From NCBI RefSeq assembly GCF_030268225.1, contig NZ_BSQG01000005.1, forward strand, positions 372,001 to 436,000: 64,000 bases of DNA. The letters run 5' to 3'. This document shows positions 46,149 through 53,502 of this stretch, piece after piece (position 1 is the first letter of the stretch; each line of letters starts with the position of its first letter). The stretch comes from Nocardiopsis ansamitocini. Its GTDB lineage: Bacteria; Actinomycetota; Actinomycetes; Streptosporangiales; Streptosporangiaceae. The position numbers and the translations under genes were made by a program. The notes under the pieces were generated by a model. That model worked only from the letters and a program-made list of their open reading frames with translations, searched no databases and had not been told where the DNA came from.

Positions 46149-46685
46149 TCAGAGCCGGTAGGGGTGGGCTGTGTGGAAGAGGTCCTGGAAGTGGGCGAGG
46201 TAGTGGCGGGTGTCGGTGATCGGCAACGCCAGGGGGAAAGGGATCGTCTCCACGGTGGTGGCGTTGTCGGTGATGGTGAACCCACACGACCAGATCACCG
46301 GGGGGTCCTGCTTCTCGGGCAGGACACGCAGGGTGACATGTGGCAGCTCGGCCAACGCCAGGAGCAGCAGGTGTTGTTCGGTCATGGTCTCCACCCCACC
46401 GATAGGGCGGCGCAGCGCCGTCTCGGTCACCACGTAGGTGCGGGGGTGTTCGGCGTCGATCAGCAAGCGCTGACGGCGGGTACGGATCGCTACGACCTCT
46501 TCCACATGCTCAGGGCGCAGCAGTCCTGAAGCGGTCAGGACCGTGCGGGCGTAGGTCGCGGTTTGCAGGGGTGCGGGCACGACCGAGGGTGCGAAGGCGC
46601 GGATCTGGCCGTGGGGTTCATCCAACGCGAGGTTGCGTTGCTGGACGACCAGCGCGCCGGAGACGTCAACACCCATCAGGAGCAT
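46149..46685 (-). CDS. DUF5753-like regulator domain without an HTH
   Basis: 178 aa from ATG 46685. The region FAPSVVPAPLQTATYARTVL followed by VVAIRTRRQRLL and TMTEQHLLLLALAELPHVTLRVLP matches the DUF5753 ligand/effector domain of Scr1-type regulators, but no XRE HTH precedes it in this frame. The start overlaps the end of the BldC-like gene by 20 bp in another frame, so the HTH may be supplied in trans. An in-frame ATG at 46796 is possible but would only add residues that match nothing. Confidence 0.7.
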   Translation of the reverse strand: MLLMGVDVSGALVVQQRNLALDEPHGQIRAFAPSVVPAPLQTATYARTVLTASGLLRPEHVEEVVAIRTRRQRLLIDAEHPRTYVVTETALRRPIGGVETMTEQHLLLLALAELPHVTLRVLPEKQDPPVIWSCGFTITDNATTVETIPFPLALPITDTRHYLAHFQDLFHTAHPYRL

Positions 46686-46968
46686 TCCGGCCGGGAGAGT
46701 CCGCGTGGCCCAGCGGACCGGTGTGGTTGACAGAGCTAGTGTGCGGGGTTTCGCGCAGCAGGTCGTGGAACTGGGCTGCGGGGTAGCGGCGCGCACCCCC
46801 GGGGGTGGTCACGTAGGTGATGAGGCCGTGGCTTCCCCACCGGGCCACGGTGGAGGCGTCCACCCCGAACAGGGTGGCCACCTGGTGGTTCATCAACAGG
46901 GCCCCCTGGACGCTTTCCAGGGGCGTATCCGGGTCGGGGCCGGTGGGGGTGGGGTCGGTGCAAGACAT
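46666..46968 (-). CDS. BldC/MerR-like helix-turn-helix protein
   Basis: 100 aa from ATG 46968. The core MNHQVATLFGVDASTVARWG and PGGARRYPAAQFHDLL is a MerR/excisionase-type winged HTH of the kind in BldC, which binds DNA as a single-domain protein. The C-terminal 25 residues read through the start region of the DUF5753-like gene. Overlap of the two genes suggests coupled synthesis of a two-part regulator. Confidence 0.72.
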   Translation of the reverse strand: MSCTDPTPTGPDPDTPLESVQGALLMNHQVATLFGVDASTVARWGSHGLITYVTTPGGARRYPAAQFHDLLRETPHTSSVNHTGPLGHADSPGRNAPDGC

Positions 46969-47101
46969 GAGGTCAAGGGTCCGTTCGGGCAGTACCGGCA
47001 CCCGCCGCGAGAGGGCGGGCGTACACCGGGTGGTCGAGGGGTGGGAGGGGCCGCGCGTGCGGGGTGAGCGAACACGCGGCCCCCGCTTGACGTCCGGTCG
47101 G

Positions 47102-47395
47102 TCACCGGCCGGGGCGGTCCGGGGAGTCGGGGTGGTCGTCCAGGGCCCGCTGCTCGGCACCCAGCTGGGCAAGGAGGGCGTCCAGGGTGGACGCGTGCAG
47201 GTGACGCCTGCGGCCGCTGCTGTGTTCGGCCCGGGTCAACGGCGCTCGACGGTGCGCGCTCCACGCCCGCTGGGGGTCGGTGTCAGGGGTGTGGGTGATG
47301 GCCCAGGCCGGGAAATCCCACCGCACCCGCGCCAAAGCAGCCGCAACACCGTCGACACTGTCGGGGGTGCACACCGCACTCACCGGCTCTGGCAC
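47102..47395 (-). CDS. Small hypothetical protein overlapping the secreted-protein gene
   Basis: About 97 aa from GTG 47395, which overlaps the end of the upstream gene by 16 bp. It reads VPEPVSAVCTPDSVDG, then WDFPAWAITHTPDT, and ends in a Asp/Pro-rich tail. No family recognised. The coding case rests on the overlap, codon bias and position in a minus-strand gene run. Confidence 0.5.
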   Translation of the reverse strand: MPEPVSAVCTPDSVDGVAAALARVRWDFPAWAITHTPDTDPQRAWSAHRRAPLTRAEHSSGRRRHLHASTLDALLAQLGAEQRALDDHPDSPDRPGR

Positions 47396-47787
47396 TGCGT
47401 GGGGGCGTAGGCGCGTACGCGCGGTGCGGTGTAGGCCCGCAGCGGCGAGGGCGGCTCGTAGACGTGCAGGCAGTGGTCCAACAACTCCACGTCCGAGACC
47501 GCGAGCACATGGGCGGTGACGCGGTTGCGCGCGGAATAAGGCGCGGCCTCGCCGTAGCGGTAGGTCACCTCCCACAGCGCCGAATGCGACTCCGCCACCT
47601 CAGCGAAACGCGGATAGTCCGGAATACGCGGCACCACCCGCGCCTGACGCGCAGGCACAGGCTGCGGCCCAGGCACACCCGACACGGCTCCGGAGGCACC
47701 GGCGCAGTGACGGCCCGCCCGCCGAGCGGGCATCACCGCCGCCATCAACAACACACTCGCCAACGCGAGCAGAGAAAAGAAACGCAT
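47380..47787 (-). CDS. Small protein with N-terminal signal or membrane segment
   Basis: 135 aa: MRFFSLLALASVLLMAAVMPARRAG is a signal peptide or membrane anchor, followed by a Pro/Arg-rich stretch and YPRFAEVAESHSALWEVTYRYGEAAPYSARNRV. No family recognised. Divergent from the Scr1-type regulator across an AT-rich 173-bp region (47788-47960). Confidence 0.6.
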   Translation of the reverse strand: MRFFSLLALASVLLMAAVMPARRAGRHCAGASGAVSGVPGPQPVPARQARVVPRIPDYPRFAEVAESHSALWEVTYRYGEAAPYSARNRVTAHVLAVSDVELLDHCLHVYEPPSPLRAYTAPRVRAYAPTQCQSR

Positions 47788-47960
47788 GAGGGTCCCCTCC
47801 CGGGGGCGTACGGCCGCTGGATGAGGGCGACCTACCGAATGAATGCGAGACCATCATGCAATAGTCACTATGTAATTATCAAGATGCGATTAACACTTGG
47901 GCGATATGTCTGTGTCTGACTAGCTGTCCTATGATCAGGCGGGCCAGGAGGTGACAGAGG

Positions 47961-48800
47961 GTGGCCGACAGCAGGTACAGCCCAAGTGCGCGACGGCGGC
48001 GACTCTCCGCCCTGCTGAAGCGCATGCGCGAGGAGCGCAAGCTCAAGATCGACGACGTCAACAAAAACCTCGGATGGGCCTCGGGAAAGCTCAGCCGCAT
48101 GGAACGCAACGAATGGAAGCTGCCTTCACCGCGCGACATGAAGGACCTCGCAGAGGTGTACGACCTCTCCGAGGAGATGCGGGAAGCCGTCGTCTCCCTT
48201 GCCCGGGAGGCGAGACTTCGCGGCTGGTGGGTCGAATTCCGCGACGTCCTCAGAGGCGGGTTGGCCGATTTCGAGACCGGCGCGTCCCTCATCCGGACCT
48301 TCGAAGGGCTCCTCACCCCTGGGCTGCTCCAGACCCCGGACTACGCAGCAGCGGTATTGCGCGGCGGAAGAGTCCTGTCCAGCACCGACATCGACCGCAA
48401 GGTCGCCGGACGAATGCGCCGCCAAGAAGTGCTCGCCTCCGACGACCCGCCCCGACTCTGGGCGGTCATCGACGAAGCCGCACTGCGCAAGCGAGTCGGC
48501 GGCGATGACGTCATGACTGCACAGATCAGACACCTCATCGGGATGGCCGAACGCCCGAACGTCGACATCCAGGTACTGCGCGACAGCGCTGGTTCCCACG
48601 CCGCGATGGACGGATCGTTCATGATCCTGGACTTCCCCGACCCAGCCGACCTGCCACTGGTGTACATGGAGACGGCAACCGAAGACCTGTACCTGGAGAA
48701 ACCCCAGGTCATCCAGCACTACGTCAGCGTCTTCGGCCACATATGCAGCGCGGCCGAGTCCCCCGAAGCTTCGGTCGCGTTCCTGGAATCACTCATTTAG
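47961..48800 (+). CDS. XRE-DUF5753 (Scr1-type) transcriptional regulator
   Basis: 279 aa from GTG 47961. XRE HTH at 15-70 (LSALLKRMREERKLKIDDV, GWASGKLSRMERNEW), then DUF5753 from about 95 (FEGLLTPGLLQTPDYAAAVLRGG, MRRQEVLASDDPPRLWAVIDEAALR, HLIGMAERPNVDIQVL). These proteins are paired with DUF397 proteins in actinomycetes, sometimes described as toxin-antitoxin-like. The DUF397 gene follows 10 bp later. Confidence 0.92.
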   Translation: MADSRYSPSARRRRLSALLKRMREERKLKIDDVNKNLGWASGKLSRMERNEWKLPSPRDMKDLAEVYDLSEEMREAVVSLAREARLRGWWVEFRDVLRGGLADFETGASLIRTFEGLLTPGLLQTPDYAAAVLRGGRVLSSTDIDRKVAGRMRRQEVLASDDPPRLWAVIDEAALRKRVGGDDVMTAQIRHLIGMAERPNVDIQVLRDSAGSHAAMDGSFMILDFPDPADLPLVYMETATEDLYLEKPQVIQHYVSVFGHICSAAESPEASVAFLESLI

Positions 48801-48810
48801 CGAGGACACC

Positions 48811-49002
48811 TTGCATTCATCCACCCCCATGCGCTTCCGCAAGTCCTCTTACAGCGGCTCCGGCGACAACTGCGTGGAGCTCGCCGACCTGCCCAATGGT
48901 GCCGCCATCCGCGACACCCAGAACCGCGAGCTGGGCCATATCGAACTTCCGGCACGAGAAATGGCCGGCCTGCTGGGCGCGATCCGCAACAGCCAGCTCT
49001 AA
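48811..49002 (+). CDS. DUF397 protein, partner of the Scr1-type regulator
   Basis: 63 aa from TTG 48811 (GAGGA site 5 nt upstream) or 57 aa from ATG 48829. The DUF397 core is RFRKSSYSGSGDNCVELADL, IRDTQ and a C-terminal helix. A strong hairpin terminator follows. Known partners act in sporulation or antibiotic control in Streptomyces; the role here is unknown. Confidence 0.9.
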   Translation: MHSSTPMRFRKSSYSGSGDNCVELADLPNGAAIRDTQNRELGHIELPAREMAGLLGAIRNSQL

Positions 49003-49017
49003 CAGCCGCTAGACACA

Positions 49018-49049
49018 CGAAGGGCCCCGGAAAAATCCGGGGCCCTTCG
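49018..49049 (+). terminator. Hairpin terminator of the Scr1/DUF397 operon
   Basis: Perfect 13-bp stem CGAAGGGCCCCGG (49018-49030) with CCGGGGCCCTTCG (49037-49049) around AAAAAT. Confidence 0.88.
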
Positions 49050-49127
49050 AGGCATTCATCCAGGGCTGAGCATACCTGTTCGGACAGAACCAAGCGAGAA
49101 CCCCCGAAACAGAACCACCCTCAACCC

Positions 49128-49155
49128 GCCACATCCCCGCGCTCACGGGTAGCAC
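49128..49155 (-). repeat. Decayed CRISPR repeat at the distal end of array 2
   Basis: Resembles the array-2 repeat at 21 of 28 positions, keeping ATCCCCGCG and the AGCAC end, but its stem is broken and it lies only 49 bp (not 61) before the next repeat. Probably an old repeat left by deletion and drift. Confidence 0.55.
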
Positions 49156-49176
49156 TGGACCGGCATCCCCTCGCGG

Positions 49177-49632
49177 GAACCACCCCCGCGTGCGCGGGGA
49201 GCACTTCTGGATGAGCTCCCAGTTCTCGTCTTCGTCGGGTCCATCCCCGCGTGCGCGGGGAGCACTTCTGGATGAGCTCCCAGTTCTCGTCTTCGTCGGG
49301 TCCATCCCCGCGTGCGCGGGGAGCACCCGCCCCACGACATCGATGCCGAGCAGTCGGTGGGACCATCCCCGCGTGCGCGGGGAGCACGTGGAGGCCGTCC
49401 TCATCGACGCCATTGCCGAGGGACCATCCCCGCGTGCGCGGGGAGCACACTGCCCCCCACTGGATGCGTCTCGTCCGAGAGGGACCATCCCCGCGTGCGC
49501 GGGGAGCACCAAAGATCGAGACTGAGACACGGTGGTGGGATCGGGACCATCCCCGCGTGCGCGGGGAGCACGTATCGACGTACCAGGATGCGTGCGTAAT
49601 GGCGGGACCATCCCCGCGTGCGCGGGGAGCAC
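49177..49632 (-). CRISPR. CRISPR array 2, type I-E-like, 8 repeats and 7 spacers
   Basis: Repeats of 28 nt, period 61-62. On the + strand GGACCAT, then CCCCGCG-TG-CGCGGGG, then AGCAC; the reverse complement is the common actinobacterial type I-E form starting GTGCT and ending ATGGTCC. The leftmost repeat has two mismatches and repeats 2 and 3 read GGTCC, like array 1; the others are GGACC. Spacers 49205-49237 and 49266-49298 are identical, so there are six different spacers. Transcription is inferred on the minus strand. No cas genes nearby. Confidence 0.97.
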
Positions 49633-50231
49633 TCTTGTTGACCTGGGACTCTACCAGCGAGTAACCCTGATTTCATTCACTTGTCGAGAAAAGAACATTC
49701 CGCACACAAGCCCCCCTTCTTCACCCAGGGGCCGTAAGCACGCAGATCCGCCGGGGCCGAACGCCCGGGAGTGATCGCTGGCCGGCAGGACGGGCTCAGC
49801 GGACAGCACCGCACTCCCCTGGCCTGTGCCTCCCCCGCTCACCGGGCAGCCGTTCCGGCCCGCACCCATCCCTGACCGGCAACGCCCCTAACCGCCACCG
49901 TCAGCCGCGCGAACACCACGGCCCGCCAGCGTGGGGCCGGCACGGCAGGCGCGACCTCCGGCAGTCGGGGGCCTTTCCCTCGAACTCCCCTCCGCACTCA
50001 CACCCCCGTGGCGCGCGGACCGCTCGTCCCGACCGAAAACGCCTAAGGCACCCCCGCTTGCGGGATTTCCGGAGGGGTTGGCATCATGTTGGGACCTCGC
50101 GGGGGAACCGCCCGGATCTGGCACAACGTCGTGTTACCGGTTGGTGAACTTTGCCTCTGCGGGGTTCGGCACCAGCGCCGTCGTGGGTATGTTCCGCGAC
50201 CGCTGACCATGTGGGTGAGAGGGGAGTGACG
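49633..50231. other. CRISPR array 2 leader and gene-free region
   Basis: The first 60 bp (TCTTGTTGACCTGGGACT at the start) are AT-rich and share TGACCTGG with the array-1 leader. The remainder up to the 55-aa gene has no recognised gene, RNA or repeat; the last 70 bp should contain that gene's promoter and its GAGAGGGGAG ribosome site. Confidence 0.6.
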
Positions 50232-50399
50232 ATGGGCGAGTTCCTGTCTGAGATTCGGGTCCGCATCAACGAGACCTACACGTCGCTGCAAGCGGCCCAG
50301 GCCGCCGAAGACGACTTCCTTGCCGACACGCACGCGTCGGAACTTGAGGACCTGCGCCGCATCGCCGCCAGAAACGGCATCGACCCGCGCTTCGCCTAG
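50232..50399 (+). CDS. Small conserved-looking acidic helical protein
   Basis: 55 aa: MGEFLSEIRVRINETY start, then an Ala/Glu-rich helix (AAQAAEDDFLADTHASELEDLRRIAARNG) and IDPRFA end. ATG 50232 has a strong GAGAGGGGAGTGACG upstream and a terminator after it. It looks like the small unnamed proteins found beside IMPase genes in actinomycetes; function unknown. Confidence 0.7.
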   Translation: MGEFLSEIRVRINETYTSLQAAQAAEDDFLADTHASELEDLRRIAARNGIDPRFA

Positions 50400-50421
50400 A
50401 GCGCCGAGCCCACGGATCCAC

Positions 50422-50465
50422 CGAGGCCGGGCCGCGTCCCCGTGAGGGGACACGGCCCGGCCTCG
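50422..50465. terminator. Bidirectional terminator between convergent genes
   Basis: CGAGGCCGGGCCG (50422-50434) pairs with CGGCCCGGCCTCG (50453-50465); GTCCCC/GGGGAC extends the stem around GTGA. Serves the 55-aa gene and the IMPase gene. Confidence 0.85.
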
Positions 50466-50481
50466 TCGCTTCCCGCCGCCT

Positions 50482-51282
50482 TTAGGCGTCCCGGTCGGCC
50501 CCCAAGGGCTCCAGCAGGTTGTGCAGTTCCTCGAACAGTCCCGGCGCCGCCGCCAGGGTCAGGTCCCCGTTGGGGCCGAGCCCGCGGAGGCCGCCCACCC
50601 GGGCGCCCGCCTCCTGCGCGACGAGCGCGCCCGCGCCCCAGTCCCAGGGGTGCAGCCCGCGCTCGTAGTAGGCGTTGAGCTGGCCGTCGGCCACCGCGCA
50701 CAAGTCCAGGGCCGCCGCGCCCGCCCTGCGGATGTCGCGGACGCGCGGAACCACCTCGCTCAACACCGCGGCCTGGTGGACGCGGCGCTGGGCCGCGTAG
50801 CCGAAACCGGTGCCCACCAGCGCGAGTCCCAGCCCCACCCGAGGGGCCGCCGTGATGGGGCTCCCGTCCCGGGTGGCGCCCTCCCCCAGCACCGCCGTGT
50901 AGACGGTGCCGCGCGCCGGCGCGAAGACCACCCCGGCCACCACGACGCCGTCGGCCTCCGCTGCGATGGACACCGCCCAGTCGGGGCGCCCGTAGAGGTA
51001 GTTGACGGTGCCGTCGATCGGGTCGACCAGCCAGCGCACGCCGGATCGGCCCTCGGCGGCGCCGCCCTCCTCCCCCAGGATCGCGTCGCCCGGGCGCGCG
51101 CCGAGCAGCACCTCCCGGATCAGCTCCTCGGCGGCCCGGTCCATCTCGGTCACGACGTCGGTGGGCGAGGACTTCGTGTCCAGGACCGCGATTCCGGCCT
51201 GGCCGCGCGCGGCCAGCGCACCGGCGTCCTCGGCGGCGCGCAGCGCCAGTGCCAGGAGGTCGTGCGGGTCGTGGTCGGCCAT
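50482..51282 (-). CDS. Inositol monophosphatase family protein
   Basis: 266-aa metal-dependent phosphatase: EEGG (metal), WLVDPIDGTVNYLYG signature and HPWDWGAGALVAQEAG second signature. Family members dephosphorylate inositol-1-phosphate, histidinol phosphate or related compounds. In Streptomyces a homologue lies near hemH and cutRS, as here. ATG 51282. Confidence 0.92.
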   Translation of the reverse strand: MADHDPHDLLALALRAAEDAGALAARGQAGIAVLDTKSSPTDVVTEMDRAAEELIREVLLGARPGDAILGEEGGAAEGRSGVRWLVDPIDGTVNYLYGRPDWAVSIAAEADGVVVAGVVFAPARGTVYTAVLGEGATRDGSPITAAPRVGLGLALVGTGFGYAAQRRVHQAAVLSEVVPRVRDIRRAGAAALDLCAVADGQLNAYYERGLHPWDWGAGALVAQEAGARVGGLRGLGPNGDLTLAAAPGLFEELHNLLEPLGADRDA

Positions 51283-51352
51283 CAGTTGTCTCTCCTTGGT
51301 TGTTGCCGGTTGTGGGCCCGAGCCCGATCGGTGGTGCCGATGTTCGCCGGGT

Positions 51353-53377
51353 TCACAGCAGGTCGGGGCGGCGCCATTCGTTGCCGTGCACGTGGTGGTC
51401 GAGGAAGGCGAAGACGGTCTCGTACCAGACCTTGGCGTTGCCCGGGCCGAGGATCCAGTGGTTCTCGTTTGGGTAGTAGAGGAATTTGGCGTCGACCCGG
51501 TGGCTGAGCAGGTCCCACCACAGCCGCAGCCCTTCGCCGATGGGCACCCGGTAGTCCTTGTCGCCGTGGATGACCAGCATCGGCGTGCGGATGTCCGCGA
51601 CGTGCAGATGGGGTGAGTTGCGCAGGTAGCGCTCCGGCTGGGTGCGGGGCTCGCCGAACTCGCGCATCCACACCGCCGGGGAGTCGGTGGTGGCGTGGAA
51701 GCCGTCCAGCGACCACAGGGAGGCGTGGGAGACGATCGCCTTGAAACGGTCGGTGTGTCCGGCGATCCAGTTCGCCATGAAGCCGCCGAAGGAGCCGCCC
51801 ATCATCGCGGTGCGCTCGGCGTCGATGTCGGGGCGGGCCACGGCGGCGTCGGTGACGGCCATGACGTCGGCGAAGGTACGCGGCCCCCAGTCGCCCCAGC
51901 CGCGGCGCAGCATCTGCTGGCCGTACCCCGTGGACAGTGCCGGGTCGGGCAGCAGCACCGCGTAGCCCCGGGCCGCCATCAGCCAGGGGTTCCAGCGCCA
52001 GGACCAGCCGTTGAAGCTCATGTAGGGGCCGCCGTGCACCCACAGCAGCAGCGGGGCCGGTGCGGAGTCGGAGGCTCCGTCGGGCAGTACCAGCCAGGAC
52101 CTGATGACGGTGCCGTCGTCGGCGGTGGCCTCGACCTCGGTGAGGGTGCCCGGCGGGTCCAGTGCGGGGGTGGGCGAGGGGAGGCGTGCGGGGTCCTGGC
52201 CGGTGGCGCGGGTGTCGAGGCGCACGGGGGTGGGCGGCTCGTCCCAGGAGTCGCGCAGGGCGTAGAGGGACGCGCCGTCGGGGGCGGGGTTGAGCGCGCT
52301 GTAGGCGCCCTCCGCGGTGAGGCGGACCGGTGCCGCGTCGTCGAGGCCGACCCGCCAGGCGGGGCGGCGGCCGTGGTCGTCGGCGACGAAGTAGACGGCC
52401 GAGGAGTCGGGTGCCCAGGCGGTCTCGCGCGGCCACAGTTCGTGTTCGGGCAGCAGGTCGCGGCCCCGGCCGGTTGCGAGGTCGATCAGCCAGAGGGTGC
52501 TGTTGCGGGGTTCGCCGTCGTAGGTGCCCTCGTGGGAGGCCACGGTCAGGACCCAGCGCCCGTCCGGGGAGATCCGCGGGGACCCGTAGGAGTCGTGCCG
52601 GGGGTCGTCGGCGAGGGTTCTGCGGTCGCCGGTGGCGATGTCGATCGCGACCAGTTCCTCATACGGTTCGGCGGTCTCGGTGGAGGTCAGCCAGACGACC
52701 ACCGCGGTGCGGCCGTCCGGGGAGATCGCCGGGTCGGCATTGTGCAGTGCTCCCCCGGGAGCGGGGGTGAGGTCGCGCGTGGCCCCCAGGCCGGAGTCGG
52801 GGCCTTCGGGGGGCGCCGCCGCGAACAACCGGGGCTGGGCGGGGCCGAGGTCGTGGTCCCAGGAGCGGACCGGGTGGGCCTCGTGCAGGATCGCGGTCAC
52901 GCCGGCGTCCTTACGGGCCTTGCGCGCCGCCGTGTCCTCGTCCGCGTCGGTGGCCCCGGGCAGGGTCTGGGCGGTGTAGAGGACCGTCCCGGCGTCGCGC
53001 GCGACCGTGACCGCGCCGATTCCTCCCGGCCGGGCGGCCACGGGCATGGCCTCTCCCCCGCCCGCGGGCAGCAGCCACAGGGCTGCGGTGGGGTCGGTGC
53101 CGGGTGCGGCGTCGGGGTCGGGGCGCCTGGTCGAGAACAGCAGCGAGCCGTCCGGCAGGAAGGCGGGCGCGCTCTCGCCCGCGGCGGAGCGGGTGATCCT
53201 GCGGGGCGCGGTGCGGCCCTCGGGGTCGATCTCCCAGAGCGAGGTGCCAAACGATGTGCCGTCCGGGGCGAGTTCGCCGACCGGGGCGACCAGCCGTCGG
53301 CCGTCCGGGGACAGGCACAGTCCGTTGACTCGGCGCAACGCCATGTATCCGTCTAGCTCACACCACGGGTGACTCAC
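51353..53377 (-). CDS. S9 family prolyl-oligopeptidase-type peptidase
   Basis: 674 aa. The N-terminal beta-propeller is made of repeated SPDGR-type blades (SPDGRRLV, SPDGRTAVVV, SPDGRWVLTV). The C-terminal alpha/beta hydrolase has WVHGGPY (oxyanion), the catalytic Ser in GGSFGGFM, Asp in HGDKDYRVP and His in NENHWI, as in acylaminoacyl-peptidases. No signal peptide, so cytoplasmic. GTG 53377 with GGAGGG upstream. Confidence 0.93.
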   Translation of the reverse strand: MSHPWCELDGYMALRRVNGLCLSPDGRRLVAPVGELAPDGTSFGTSLWEIDPEGRTAPRRITRSAAGESAPAFLPDGSLLFSTRRPDPDAAPGTDPTAALWLLPAGGGEAMPVAARPGGIGAVTVARDAGTVLYTAQTLPGATDADEDTAARKARKDAGVTAILHEAHPVRSWDHDLGPAQPRLFAAAPPEGPDSGLGATRDLTPAPGGALHNADPAISPDGRTAVVVWLTSTETAEPYEELVAIDIATGDRRTLADDPRHDSYGSPRISPDGRWVLTVASHEGTYDGEPRNSTLWLIDLATGRGRDLLPEHELWPRETAWAPDSSAVYFVADDHGRRPAWRVGLDDAAPVRLTAEGAYSALNPAPDGASLYALRDSWDEPPTPVRLDTRATGQDPARLPSPTPALDPPGTLTEVEATADDGTVIRSWLVLPDGASDSAPAPLLLWVHGGPYMSFNGWSWRWNPWLMAARGYAVLLPDPALSTGYGQQMLRRGWGDWGPRTFADVMAVTDAAVARPDIDAERTAMMGGSFGGFMANWIAGHTDRFKAIVSHASLWSLDGFHATTDSPAVWMREFGEPRTQPERYLRNSPHLHVADIRTPMLVIHGDKDYRVPIGEGLRLWWDLLSHRVDAKFLYYPNENHWILGPGNAKVWYETVFAFLDHHVHGNEWRRPDLL

Positions 53378-53502
53378 AGAACCCTCCGCATCGTCGACAT
53401 CGGATCTCCTCGGACCCTATCCACGGGGGGATACCCGGCGTGAGGAGGGGAGGGGCCGCCTTGGACGGCGCCCGCCGCGACGCGGACGGCGGGCGCGCGG
53501 GG

